From Azolla caroliniana (taxonomy: Eukaryota > Polypodiophyta), in contig JBHGNT010000014.1 in assembly GCA_043228905.1 (NCBI GenBank), positions 4,712,001 to 4,776,000 of the forward strand: 64,000 nucleotides of DNA, in the 5' to 3' direction. The notes beneath the pieces are model-generated. The model was not told the DNA's origin. It searched no databases and saw only the letters and a program-made list of their open reading frames with translations. Positions 1-12,193 of this stretch are shown here, piece by piece (position 1 is the stretch's first letter; every line of letters starts with the position of its first letter). Position numbers and translations under genes: made by a program.

Positions 1-150
1 TAGTATAGTGAATTGTTCTAGAGGCAGTGGGCTCCCGTGGTTTTTCCTAATTACGGTTTCTATGTTAAAATGTTGTGTCTCGTGTACTTCTTGTTTTATT
101 TGTTGTTTTTCATTCCTGCTTGTTAGTTGGCTGAAACGTACTAAGTAGTT
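1..150 (+). repeat. Probable Ty1-copia LTR remnant at window edge
   Basis: The stretch around positions 28-45 (ctcccgtggttttt) followed by a T-rich run with 'gttgtgtctcgtgta' resembles the R/U5 part of plant Ty1-copia LTRs. A similar 'ctcccgtggtttt' string occurs at 26168-26181, just before the copia fragment at 26.2 kb. The element is cut by the window edge and no partner LTR is visible. This is a family-resemblance call only. Confidence 0.4.
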
Positions 151-479
151 AGAGGAAAACCTATGAGTCAGCTGAGTCCAAACCCATATTTCCATCACAT
201 TCATATCCTTAACTTGTCTCTAACTAAGGACGGTGGTAGATTGTAATTAATGTCATTTGTATTGGCATTCATGAAATGCCAACCTGTAAATTTTGAGAGA
301 TGTGGAGTACAAAGCATAAGATGTACTCATACTGGCAATGGGAAATGTTGTACATCTTTCTAGGGACATTGTTTTTCATAAAGCTATGTAGACAGAGGTC
401 AAAACAATCTCCAAGAAAATGGCATTATAAGCTACATAAATCTTGCTAAATTCGAAGTTCACATGGCTTCCCTCTAAAA

Positions 480-1030
480 TAAGCCTATATGTGAAGAACA
501 CAAAATCAAAATTCATCATCTCGGGAGTGTATGTGGATAATTTGCACCATTGTGGGAACTTTTGTAAAAGAGATACTAGAGTTGATCAAGGAGGTACAAC
601 ATCACTTCCTAGTCAAACAACTTGCACCATTAAAACATTATTTTGGAATAAATGTACAACAGAATCAGAGTGTAGGGACAATAATACTATTCCTAGCAAA
701 GTATGTGGATAACATCTTGGATAAATGCGACATGGCAACATGTTTTCCAACAATATCCACACCATTCATAGTATGATGTAAACTATCATTAAGGGACTCT
801 CCTTGAAATGATGAAGAATACTCCCCACCACAAAGTATCAGTGAACCTTCGATACTTAGTGAGTTGCACAAGACTGAACTTGTCATTTTCAATTGACCAC
901 TCAAATGAGTATTATGATACTTACAATACACACAAAATATGTTATTCACTAATAAGTCATTCTTTGGGGCAAACAATTGGCCCAATATTAAACTTTGGAA
1001 CTCTTGCAAGCATATTGGGTTGAGCCTCTC
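480..1030 (+). pseudogene. Ty1-copia reverse transcriptase relic
   Basis: One frame from about 531 reads LVKQLAPLKHYFGINV followed by an AKYVDNILDKCDM-like string. This matches the part of copia RT just after the YVDD motif (usual form F.LKDLG.L.YFLGIEV...Q.KY..DLL.K..M). Further on, a second frame around 835-880 reads LRYLVSCTRLNLSFSID, matching the next conserved copia block (G.L.YLT.TRPDI.FAV). Stops and frame changes separate the blocks, so it cannot encode a protein. It may belong with the LTR remnant at 1-150. Confidence 0.5.
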
Positions 1031-1483
1031 TCACTAATGAATGGGTATTAGAGAAAAAAGGGGGGTGGGGGTGAAACTTACTCTAATAATTATAATAAAT
1101 ACTTTAGCTAATTAAAAGTATTAATATGGTCAATTAAGAGTTTTGGGCACCCAAAACACGAAAATCTCCCTCTTAATCCATTTTCTTTTGTGATCTCATG
1201 CTAGTTGTTTCACCCTATAAGAAAGGGGCTATATTAGGTTTGTCAAAGTTCGTTCATTCATTGGGTACAAATTTCCTTATGTTGGTGTTCCCATGCTCTC
1301 AACTCTTGCATGAAGACCCAATGTTTGTCCACATGCACTTTGTCGTAGCCACTGTGTACTTGAACTAGAGAGAATGAGGTGAGTCATTGATGTTAGAGTG
1401 TTGATAGTTGTAGATTTTCACACTTGTTTTCTCTTGGGGAATTAAGTTCAAGGGGGAAGGGCAAAATCTTTTTTATGACTCGA
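1031..1483. other. Unannotated AT-rich sequence
   Basis: No coding frame, repeat or RNA signature recognised between the copia relic and the hAT-like element. Confidence 0.3.
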
Positions 1484-1491
1484 ATTGTAAA

Positions 1492-2053
1492 TAGCAATGG
1501 GAACGGTTTCAGCTCAAACCAAATTGAACCATAAGCAATGGTTTAACGGTTTGTTGGTTCCAAAAAAAATTAATGGTTTGGTTTGGTTTGGATTTTCAAT
1601 AAACAGTTCAATTTCGGTTCAGTTCTAAAACTCAGGTTTATAGGTTTGGTTTAAAGGTTTATAGGTTTTTGGTTAACTTTTTTTTACCTTACTATTTTAT
1701 TAATTTAATGGTTTAATTAATGGTTTTTTATTGATTTAATTAATTTAACTTAAATTTTTATTTAATTTCATGGTTCAATTAAAGTTTAATTTATTGATTT
1801 AATAAATTTAATTTAAAGGCTTATTTAATTTAATGTATTTTTGTTTATTTAGATATTTAATTAGTTTGATTTAAATTAAGTTTAAATTTATTATTAAATG
1901 GTTCAGTTTGGTTTACTTTTTCTTAAATGGTTTGGTTTAAATACTTGAGAGTTCATAAACGGTTTGGTTTGGTTTGGTTGGATATAAACAGTTCGGTATG
2001 ATTTTTCTGCCTTGAAACCAAACCAAACCGAAATTGAACCGTGCCCATTGCTA
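1492..2053. mobile_element. Non-autonomous hAT-like DNA transposon (MITE-like), 562 bp
   Basis: The ends are imperfect terminal inverted repeats: TAGCAATGGGAACGG at 1492 and the complement of CCGTGCCCATTGCTA at 2039-2053. The element is flanked by an exact 8-bp duplication ATTGTAAA (1484-1491 and 2054-2061). An 8-bp target duplication is the hAT hallmark. The interior is AT-rich with many 'ggtttggttt' strings on the left and their complements 'aaaccaaacc' on the right, so the termini could fold back. There is no transposase frame, so it must have been mobilised in trans. Confidence 0.87.
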
Positions 2054-2061
2054 ATTGTAAA

Positions 2062-3235
2062 GGGTGGAGTGAAGATAATGTGGAGGAGTTGACGTAGTAA
2101 TCAACATGTAGCTCTACGGTTGACGTAGCATTTTATTGAAAATGAGAAATGAAATCAAGATATTCTTGCAAAAGCTCTTCCAAAAGATAGTTTTCTTAAA
2201 TTCCAAGATAACTCAAACTTCATGAAATTGAATAAATTTGCTTGAGGGATATTAGCAAATAATTAGATGAGTAAAGAAAACTTGAGTTTTGAATTGAACT
2301 AAAGACCACATTTTTATTGGTTATTGGTTATTGGTTATACTACTAGAATATAAAGGGTCATTACCATTTATACATTGTATAGATGTATGTATCTAAAGAG
2401 AATGTACATGGAGTAACTAGCATTACACATGTTTTACTTGCACCTAAGAATGAACAACACAAAAACAGAAATATTTAGATGAGATAAATAACAAAATAAA
2501 TAGCAGATGAAAAAATTTGTGTTAAGTACTCTATATTGTCTAATCACCATGAAACAATATTTCAGGAAAGTTCATTCGTTCAACATAGCAAAGAGAGAAT
2601 CTTTTGACAAACATTCCCATATGTGTGTCTAGAAAGGATAAAACTCTTTTCCAAGATATATATTCAGAATAGTTTATTCATTTTGTGATAATATAATATT
2701 GGACATGTGAATAAATATATGAACACTATATTCAATAAGCAATTACCTAGAGATCATATATATTATTGATTCTATGAGTAAGAACTTCTCCGTTGTATAT
2801 CACAATATCATATCTATAAAACTTTTTCAATCTAATTAACCTTTAAACCACAATCAAGTATGGTTCTAGAGCTAGCAAGTAATGGATATCGTGATCTATA
2901 GTAGAAAAAGGATGCATTATATGCACCTTTTATGCAAACTTCAAGAATAAAGGAAATTTTGTTTTCATATTGTTTTGTTGACAATTTGTGGACTGCAACT
3001 TATGAATGATTATATGGGGAAATGAGTGTAAATATAAATCAAGGATTGAATATAAACATAATCTACATTCCCGAAATCTACTTTAAATACCTCATATTAC
3101 TCCATTACATTCTCTTTTTATCATTTTGGCATGCCAAACAAGTTTTTGAGGAGATATATATTAACCATATAATACTAGGGACTACATGAATGGAAATGGA
3201 AAAGAAATGTCCAATTCCAAACATCGTACACTTCA
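2062..3235. other. Unannotated intergenic sequence
   Basis: AT-rich, with only a short simple repeat ('ttattggttattggttattgg', about 2317-2336). No gene recognised. Confidence 0.3.
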
Positions 3236-3236
3236 T

Positions 3237-3476
3237 AATTACATGGACAAAATTGCTTTAAAATCATATCAATGATGCAAGATGGAATGAACTAATTTGA
3301 TGTCTTGGTTCACAATAATTACATGGACAAAATTGCGTAAAAATCATATCAATGATGCAAGATGGAATGAACTAATTTGATGTCTTGGTTCACAATAATT
3401 ACATGGACAAAATTGCGTAAAAATCATATCAATGATGCAAGATGGAATGAACTCATTTGATGTCTTGGTTCACAAT
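3237..3476. repeat. Three tandem copies of an ~80-bp unit
   Basis: The unit begins 'aattacatggacaaaattgc' and ends 'tgtcttggttcacaat'. Its last part recurs at 3311, 3391 and 3471, so the period is 80 bp. The copies differ by only a few bases, indicating a recent local expansion. There is no coding content. Confidence 0.9.
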
Positions 3477-3479
3477 AAT

Positions 3480-5925
3480 TATCCAAGATATAAAATGAAA
3501 ACATTAGTACTTTAGCTTTCATATCATAAATAAATTCTTAAAACTCTCTAGTTTGTGAAAATCTTTTTACATGCAACCGCGACGAATTTATCCCAAAATG
3601 TTGTACATTATATATTGAAAAGATCGGAGTTGAGACTTCGGATATGAGTAAAATGATATGTGAATATTATCAAGCTAAATAATACTTGTTGAAGTTGGGG
3701 CGAGTGCCTATATTGCACATTACTTTTCTTTAACTTTTCGGATATGGGTTGACAATGACAACATGAAAAATCTCGTCACCACCAAAACAATAACTACATA
3801 ATTGGAGTAGTCCAAGGAAGGAGACCGTGTAGTGACTAGTGATAAACTCTTATTTTAAATAGACTTCAATATGTTGTAGAGTGGTGGAAGTTGATCATCT
3901 CTACCTTCTTACAAAGAAGGTTTTGTTCCATAGAGAATAAGAGGAAGAGATTGAGCTAGAGCTTGAACTTTCAAACTCTAGAAATGGTAAGGTGATTATA
4001 AATTAATGTATATTCTTTACTTTTACTCATAGTACACTTGTGCATATAGTTCTTGAACTCTATTCATGCAAATAGGACAAGCCAAAAACAACCCCCTTGT
4101 TGTAAATGACATTGTCTAGAATTAAAGAAGTGGATAGAGAATGGGATAATCAAATGATGTTTGAGAGGGAGACATAGAGAGCAAAAGTTATGAGTTAATA
4201 AGGCTCACCTTCACTTTAGGTCAAAAGCAAAGAGTGAGATGATTACACCACTACAATAGAAAGTTTCATATATGTTTTTATATCTACAATTTTAGAAATT
4301 GGATTCACTATATCACATTGTGCTATGAAAGGAGTGAGAAAATGGGTAAATTGTGCTCCATCTAGCATAATATTGTCTAGTGTAGTTTGATGAATTAATA
4401 TGGCTTGTTGTATACTCTAAAAATATGTTAAGGAATACATCTCACCTATCCATGGTTTCGATAAAGATTGACTTTGATATATTGATCTATTGAGAGCCTT
4501 GAGCCACATGGGTTGTTCTATGTTGGAGAATAGAGGGCTGATGTTCATGTTCGACTTCCATAATCGTTTTCTTATTACAAATCAAGTTGAAAAATAGATA
4601 TACCAGATGTATCCTCCCTTCTTTGAATATAGAGGTTCATTCGGGATGAAAGGCATGTTTAGCTAAAACATAAACACTAGACAACAATATTTGTTCTTAA
4701 AATGACCAAGGAAAATTTAGATATCATTTTTAAAATGATTTCGTGCATATCCTCTAGTGATCTTAAACATTTACAATTACATCTCTAGGCAAGAAACTTA
4801 GATGAGGCAAGAATCTCATCCCAAGGCATGTTCGAGTGATGAAAGAAGCACTAACATATGGTACAAATAGCTAACTTCATGGGCTTGGTACCTGGGCATT
4901 GTTATAGATGGCATGCCATTGTCAAGATAGAAATTTTAGAACTATTTAGTATTAAGATAAATACATCTGGCCACACTCAAAATTTTGAATAAAGTGAGAG
5001 TTTTACATATGACAAATCCTATTGTTATATATATTCAGTAGGATTATATCAATGCTTGAATAGGCTAGAAGTTCATAAAAGCTTAAGATGGAAGTTTGTT
5101 AACAAGACCATAAATAAGTAGGGATTTGTAGTTTTGGTTAAGTGAGTTTGATCAATAGTTTTGGTTCCACAAGAGTTCACTACTCACAATCCATGCTTCA
5201 TTACTTTGGAGTTATCTTAAAGAATAGTGGAGCCACCACAAAGAAACTCGAATATTTTTACAGTGATGAGTTTTAAGCTATCAAGACCCATAGCCTCATA
5301 GCATAAGGATCTATGTTTCTGACACATTTCAACTTTGGACCTTGGCACCTTTCACGACATTATGATATTCATGGTCAAAGTGAACTTTTGAGTGCTTTTG
5401 TGTCAAAATATGGCTGAACTTCCAAGTGTTACTGTGATATCACATGGCACTAAGCAACTGAAAAACAGTTTAAAGATCGATGAAACATTATTGATTATTG
5501 TTTTTGTTCTATGTTGACAATTTTGACATGGCATGTTAATAAAAATAATGTCACTTGATGCAATACCTACGATTAACCTTTAATCTACTCTAGCTTGGGA
5601 TGGAAGTACTATTACTTTGAAAAGACATGTGGATTGGTATCGAAGACAAATATTACCTGAATCAAAAGTGCATGAGTGTATATTCAAGGACATCAGTGTA
5701 TACACACATATATGCATACATGTAATGTGTAGAATATATGCATTTTTTATGTTCACTAATGAAAGATCCACAAAAAGTTATTTATCCTAATTTCTAAACA
5801 TTCCATGTCAAATGTACATTAATGTTGTTGGATACTATGTACATATGTAAATGTTATGTAGTAATAAAGAATATAAAATTATTGGCTTATTTTCTACTTA
5901 TATGACTTGTTTGCTTATATAGACC
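3480..5925. other. Unannotated sequence upstream of the ubiquitin-like gene
   Basis: No frame, repeat or RNA gene could be recognised on either strand. It must include the promoter and 5' UTR of the gene starting at 5926, but I cannot place the transcription start. A 'cttatatag' string directly precedes the ATG. It is too close to be a TATA box for this ATG and could be the 3' splice site of a 5'-UTR intron. Confidence 0.3.
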
Positions 5926-8348
5926 ATGTATATTCGTGTGAAGAGGAAAAAGAGTACATATTTTGTCCAATGTGATCCTTGGAGCACCATCCTACAAGTC
6001 AAACAAAACTTGCAAAACATCACAGACTATCTTGTGAGGAACCAACGATTGATCCTCCTAGACTCTCATCACATCCTCGATGATGCAAAGACGCTTTCTC
6101 AACAAGAGGTAATTCTTTGTCTAACTTAAGTAATAAGAATATGATGGGGGAAATTTATATACTCATAATTGACACAATGTGGATGGGTAAAGCTTCAATT
6201 GGTAGTAACCAAAACCTTATCATTGGAGGTACTTAATGAGAAAATTCCATAACAAGGATTGTTTAGTTTGGATTTGGTTTGTAGAAGTTGTGACCTTCTC
6301 TATAAGAAATCAACCCCAACAATATTCAAACACAATCACTTGGGAATGTTCTTGATGCTTAGAAGGCCCAAGATTGAGTCCAATTTTTGTCGTGGACAAA
6401 AGTTATTAAATTATTAGATATGGACTACTAAATTCAATTTAATTAGAAGATGCAAATCGTCAATTAAGATTTTCTTGCTTCATTTACTAATTAATTTCAA
6501 ATTATTTGTATTGCAACTTTCATAAGTATGTCATGCATCTCAGACAATTATTGCTTTATATTCGTCTCACCATTCTCATTCCATTTCTTAAAAGTAGCTA
6601 TATTGCGTTTTTCTCTAAACACATAGTAATTGAAACTTCAATTCAGAAGCCAAAATGGAGAGCTTTTGGTTAAGCCTTTTTTGATAGAAAATTGCGACAT
6701 TAGTTTTATTTTTATAAATGGTTGGGTGCGTTACCAAAAATATTTGGGCTTTTTAGGATGATTTACATTGAGAATGCATCTATTATGTTGATTCTCTTTT
6801 TGACACTATGTTGGTTCATACGTTAGAAATACATTTGAGATTAATAAAAGGTGGAACATTTGCATCATACATCTAGGACAATTATTGCTTTATATTCGTC
6901 TCACCATTTCATTCCATTTCTTAAAAGTGGCTATATTACTTTTTTATCTAAACACATAGTAATTGAAAGTTCATTTGAGTACCCAAATTTGGGAGCTTTT
7001 TGTTAAGCCTTTTTTGACAAAAACTTGCTACATTAGCTTTATTTTTATATCTAGTTGGGTGCTTTACCAAAAATAATTGAGCATTTTAGGACTTTTATGT
7101 TGATTCTCTTTTTGATACTATTGTGTGCATTGTTCATATGTTAGAAATACATTTCAAATTAATAAAAGGTGGTACATTATGCACATTTGAGATGGAACCT
7201 AATATTCAATTGTTTACAATGCAATTAATTTGAACCTCCTCTTCTTCAATGTGGTCAAATATCCACCTCTACTTTGTATTCTCATAAGTGGGTGATTTGG
7301 AACATGTTTTTAATCTCTCAAGTTCCATAGCTTCATCAGGAGATCCACACAAATCGTTGTTGTTGGACCTTACTTTAACTTCTCTTCCGAAATTGGCTCA
7401 CGTATGAAGTGGTATTGGATCTCGGTATAGTTGATCCATCCATGGAAAATGGAATTCTAGTGATAGAAACTCGTCTCTAGTGTTCACGTCTTCTTTTCAT
7501 TGACTTTGATCCAAGGAGCCTTCTCATTCATTCTACTTCATGTTTTGTATTAAACACCACCATATGCCTTGCTTCTCTAAGGAAAACAAGCTGCTTAGTT
7601 ATTTCTTGATTGTCCAAGTCAATATTTTGGACCCTAAAGAAAAACAAACTCTAGAATTTGATTGTTTGTCCTCGACATCCTAGCATGACTAAATTTAGTT
7701 TTACCTCCATCAACATGCAATTAACTTCTAGTCCCAAATACAAGTGAAATAGATCTAGATTCTTCATTTTGAATTTGAAGTTATTTTGAAGTATGCTTGG
7801 TCATATTCAAATCTTTTTCATTACTATCCCCGATGGAGGATCATTTCCTACTTGACTTTTATTCCTTCATAAAGAGTGTCATTCATTGGACATGACTTAA
7901 ATCCACTAATAATAAGGAGTTTGTCAATCCATTTCTACTATGCCCTTCTTAGCCCATAAGGATCCTTCCACAACTTGAGATCATATTTTCTTAATTTAGT
8001 AGCTCAAAACCTTTTCCGTACTCCACAAATGCCTCCTCCTTGAGATAGCTAATTAGGAGTGCAAATTTGACATCAATACTCAAAACCTTGTTTCCATATT
8101 TATTTATTATTACATTGTGGTTTTCTTTTCTTTAGTCATAATAATTGAAACCCCATTACAGGTTGGAAATAACTCTATTGTGGCATTGACTTTGAGAAAA
8201 AGTAAGTATTTTGATCTAAATCACAAGGCAGACAAGTATATATGAGATTTCATTTCTTGAAAATAAAATTAGCTTTTTGGTAGGTACTGGAGAATGGGAG
8301 GATATTGAAATTGACAATATCAAACTTGAAGACTATGATAGTTGTTAA
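5926..8348 (+). CDS. Ubiquitin-like (elongin B-type) small protein, 3 exons
   Basis: Exons are 5926-6108, 8162-8201 and 8284-8348, joined by GT-AG introns of 2053 and 82 bp (donors gag|gtaatt and aaaa|gtaagt; acceptors ttacag|gtt and ttggtag|gt). The product is 95 residues. It starts MYIRVKRKKSTYFVQCDP and has the beta-grasp pattern of a ubiquitin fold: first strand, a TILQVKQNL helix, then NQRLILL, a D.ILDDAKTL turn and, across the intron, NSIVALTLRK. This matches the plant elongin B/ubiquitin-like family (usual length 100-115), in which the animal homologue is an adaptor of cullin E3 ligases. No C-terminal GlyGly is present, so it is not a conjugated modifier. The tail after LRK is more divergent and shorter than usual. 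The frame is open throughout, so it is probably functional. The start is the ATG that opens the conserved MYIRVKR block. Confidence 0.82.
6535..7180. repeat. Direct duplication (~334-bp period) inside intron 1 of the ubiquitin-like gene
   Basis: The stretch beginning 'acaattattgctttatattcg' at about 6544 recurs at about 6878. Similarity continues through 'cacatagtaattgaaa', 'gttaagccttttttga', 'ttaccaaaaat' and 'gaaatacattt' to 'attaataaaaggtgg' in both copies. The copies have diverged by substitutions and small indels. No coding frame is present, and the intron splice sites are unaffected. Confidence 0.85.
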
Positions 8349-8396
8349 AGGACATTGTGCTTCTAACATCCAAATGCTTTAAAATAGCGTAAAATG

Positions 8397-8492
8397 GTTG
8401 GAGGGTGATTCCCCACTTTATGTATAAGCCACCTTGTCTTTCTGTAATAATCACTCCCAACTAGTGGGAACGTAGCTTCTTTTTTTGGGGGG
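8397..8492 (+). mobile_element. 5'-truncated LINE 3' end (96 bp) with exact 16-bp TSD
   Basis: The sequence is homologous to the last ~95 bases of the LINE at 10.4-17.44 kb. It shares 'gtataag.c.ccttgt', 'gtaataatc.ctcc.aact', 'tgggaa.gtagcttc' and the terminal T-run plus 'gggg'. It is flanked by identical copies of AAAATAGCGTAAAATG at 8381-8396 and 8493-8508. A long exact target duplication with loss of the 5' end is the product of target-primed reverse transcription. It lies 49 bp after the stop of the ubiquitin-like gene, probably within its 3' UTR. Confidence 0.9.
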
Positions 8493-8508
8493 AAAATAGC
8501 GTAAAATG

Positions 8509-10190
8509 AGGCACTCTAGCAGGGTAATTATAATTCACGTGCATCAATTTATGACAATATTCAAACTTTAATTTCTTGGTATTTTGACAGTGTATATTTA
8601 AACATGCCCATGTAATTATATATTATATGTGTATCTAGTTGTTAAGGATTTAGCATGACAATGTAAATTCTAAGATGATAGTGATTGCTCATGGTATATG
8701 ACATGTTAAATGGTAGTCTAATGTTCAGCAATAATAATGACCTTCTACTGATGTAAATGCAAAACTTTTTCATGTAAATATAAGAATAGCATGAATTGTT
8801 TCTCCACCAATTTTCTATGTCTAAACATCCCTATAGAGTGTATAGGTGCTTCCCATTACACTACCATGTCAAAAACTAAATTTGCTTTATAAATGGCTTT
8901 TATTGATCCTCAAAGTAACACAACACTCTTGAGGAGTAACTCTTTTAGAATGGACACATTGGTGAATAAAAATTTCTATTATTCTTTTGCCTTTGCTCTA
9001 TCCTAACATTTGTAAAATGATAAACTTGGTAAATTCTCTCATGAAGTATGCTTTAAACTCCTCCTTATGCTAATCTTGGCACAAAGCATAATAACTTTCC
9101 TTATGACAAATTTGGTAAGCTCTCACAATGTTCATCAAATTACATCTAGATTACAACCAAGGGACATTTACATAGATGTCCACTTTCGAACCCACATTGC
9201 AAAAATCTAAACCAAGGGCCTAGAAATGAACAAAGGACTTTATCCAATGGGCATAAAAGGAGCCCCTTGACCTAGCTGAAAAAATAAACCAAAAACAATG
9301 CAAGGTTTATATTCCTCTATCTATAGTTCAATAACTACCATTAACCCACACTAAGAAAGGAGACACTTTACATGAGCACAATTTCGAATCTTATGCCATT
9401 TGGATTAAGTCACTTGTCCACTTCTCGACCTTCCTCTAGATTTTCTTGTTATTGCCTCAAAAATGGTGATCACCATTGAAATTAAGCATATCGACAGATA
9501 AGCAAACACATTAGGACTCATTAGCGCCATAATCATTTAGAAACAATGGGTTTGCTATATCTTTCCCTCGAAACTACAAAATGGAGTGGAATCCTATGTG
9601 GATAGCCTTTGTTATAATTACTCATGAAATGATCACTTGGCTATGATATTCATCTTCACATTATTTGAGAAATTTTAGTAGTATCAACTCTCATTGCATC
9701 CACTCAAATTTCACTTATGGGTGAGAAAAATGTCATTTTAGAACATGTAGTGTACAAAGATGGTATCTCTAGAAATGAACGTAAAGTAAAGTTAATCCTT
9801 TAAATTCCTCATCCCATTATGGAGAAATAACTTCTATCACTCATGGGATATCCAAGCTACTAAATGGCATTCATTAGAATGTTTATTAAAATAGCATGAA
9901 CCCTCTATGGGTTGTTGAAAAACGTTGTCTAGACAAAAGAGTGCATACAAAAGCCTCTGATTCTGTTTAGGAATACTTAGCTCAGGAACCTATCCATGTC
10001 CATATAAACACCTCAAACTTTACCATTGACCCAATGCTAGTCCACCTAGGAGATAGGGAAATGGATTTCTCTATAATAGTTGCTAGTCATAAACTAAACA
10101 AAGATTAACAAAATTACTCCACCATTGAGCGTGATACACTATCTATGTTTCAAAATGTTAAAAATTTAGACATTACATATGTTTTATGAG
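8509..10190. other. Unannotated sequence
   Basis: No coding frame, tandem repeat or transposon end recognised on either strand. Confidence 0.3.
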
Positions 10191-10197
10191 AATATGA

Positions 10198-10395
10198 ATG
10201 TTGAGTCCATTACACTCCAAAGATGTTCATGTACCTCTTGAGGAACCTTGTAGACAGTTTGCTTCCCTTAAGCTTGTGCTTTTCTTGAGTCATAGTGAAC
10301 TTGATTGCGATAATGGCATCAACATATATTATGGCGGTGGGGCATCTTTTACTAATGCATACATGTGGGAGGACCGTCACAACTTTGCAAAGTAT
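10198..10395. repeat. Diverged partial copy of the unidentified sequence at 17.79-17.99 kb
   Basis: Shared blocks with 17795-17990 include 'ttcatgtac.tcttgag', 'accttgtagacagttt', 'catagtgaacttgattgcgataatggcatca' and 'taatgcatacatgt', in the same order and orientation. Similarity fades after about 10395, next to the 5' end of the LINE. The corresponding region at 17.8 kb has an 80-codon minus-strand frame; here that frame is broken. Confidence 0.7.
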
Positions 10396-10723
10396 CGATT
10401 ACAGAGCAGACGAGCGATGGCGGGAGTGCGAGCAGCAGCAGAGCGTGGAGTGGGAGCAGCATAACAGGGCGCGCAAACAGGGCGAACAGGAGTAGGCGCA
10501 GGTGTAGGTACAGGTGCACGATGAAGAACGCGCACGCTGTCCACTAGAGCAGGAGCAGGAGCAGGAGCACAACGCCAGCTGTTGTCCAGGTACTCCCACA
10601 CCCACAGTCCTCCCTCCCTCCCCCAACCAGAAAACGTACATTAATTAATTAATTAAAAAACACACAAAACAAAGGGGGAAGGGAAGACCTACATAGATAG
10701 CCTCGCAAGACACATAACTCGCT

Positions 10724-12193
10724 ATGGAGGGAGGAATCGTGCTTCCACCAACGACCCGTTTGCTCGATGAAGAAGGTGGTTCAGATCTCGACATTACGTT
10801 GTCCCCTGAGGCCAACCGTTTCTTATCGGAGGAAATCGAACGTCTACGGTGTACCTCCTTCATATGTAGGTTTCTAGCAGGTAGACCAAGTCGGGGAATG
10901 GTTCGGGACATGTTCCAGGTGGCTGTGATGGAGAACATGCTTGTGATCAAGAGTGTCAGGGGTTTAGGAAAAAACTTCTTCCACATCGAATTAGGTAATG
11001 GCTCGCTGGCGCAACCACTGGTCGAGCTCAAGGTACTCGAACTGAAGTACGACAAGGTGTTGCTTCAGCCATGGTCACCAGGGTTCAATCCGATTGAAGA
11101 GTTACGGAACCTCAACAACCCTAGGGTGATCAACGCAACATTTCCCGGCCTCCCTCCTCATTTGTGCCATCTGCTCCCTCTTTTTGGCGAACAAATAGGG
11201 ATGATATGTCCTCAAAAAGTGTCAATGGCAGACACAGTTGAGGAGGTGCCCAAGTTGTGCATCTTGGTGCCTTCCCTCCAAGGACTTCCATCAAGGATTA
11301 GACTCTACTCTGAGGAGCTAGGTCTCACAGTGGTGAAAGTGGTTTACGAGGGACTTCCGGGGCAGTGTTTCATTTGCAAACAGATAGGACACCTAGCTAA
11401 GGCGTGTCCTCGCAAGATTGGAAAGGGAAGCTCGGGACCTCAACTCTCGGGCAAAGTTGGGCCAACCAAGGGTGACGAGGCTCCTTGGATACTCGTTAAG
11501 AAGAAGGGGAAACTTGGAGGCCTAGGTGCATCCTCTTCCACCCTTTTTCGTGACCACCCCTTTGAAAGAAGTCCCGCTACCTTGTCACCAGCAAACGCAG
11601 ACGAGCAACCCTTGAAACGGGTAAAGATCCTCTCCGGGAGTGTTGATGCACCTGACCTACAGGTGAGAGCTACCAACAGATTTACACCTCTTCAAGGGTT
11701 AGGGGATGGCGACCCAGACGCGCTGGCAACAATGTTGTACCCATGCGACCCCTCATGCCTTTCCCCATGAGAGCCTAAACTTGTGTTCTTTACCCCGATG
11801 GAGATGCAACCCCAACTCATACCGTCCACCCCGGAAGAGAAGTTGGCAAAGGCCCCCCTCCCACTGAAACGTGAAGGTGGTAGTGGCCTCAGATTAGTGA
11901 AATCGTGGATCCGGACGGGCAAGCTCAAGTACAAGGGAAAGGGTAAGATAGGCCGACCAACACCTGGTTTGGTGACGCCTCTCTTAGATAGAGGGATGCA
12001 AGAGGTGCCACCGCTTCGGAGCACAAATGTATCGCGGGATCTATTTGAAGCGGGTCGGGAACGACCGGCTGAGAATCCCGTAGGGGATTTGCAGCCTCCT
12101 GTGGAGACCATACCCCCCGAAATAGGTGTTAGGTTGCCCCTTAACATGGGGATCGGCCCGAATATGGGCGTCAACGTCATCGCTTTCGGATGA
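10724..12193 (+). pseudogene. LINE ORF1 (DUF4283-like plus CCHC zinc knuckle), one in-frame stop
   Basis: The protein begins MEGGIVLPPTTRLLDEE. Residues ~50-190 have the look of the DUF4283 nucleic-acid-binding region of plant L1 ORF1 proteins (CRFLAGRPSRGMVRDMF, PWSPGFNP). A zinc knuckle CFICKQIGHLAKAC (C-x2-C-x4-H-x4-C) lies at residues 216-229. Its predicted role is RNA binding in the retrotransposition particle. A single in-frame TGA at 11768-11770 splits it; the same frame continues to a TGA at 12191-12193. That final stop overlaps the ORF2 start codon in the tetranucleotide ATGA. Confidence 0.82.

Noticed and set aside
4480-5040. Possible coding relic upstream of the ubiquitin-like gene
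   Set aside because: Some stretches look faintly protein-like in one frame, but stops are frequent and no family could be named.
10377-10641. Cys/Ser- and Arg-rich minus-strand frames upstream of the LINE
   Set aside because: They overlap on several frames in a GC-rich 'gagcaggagcagg' simple repeat; low complexity, not coding.
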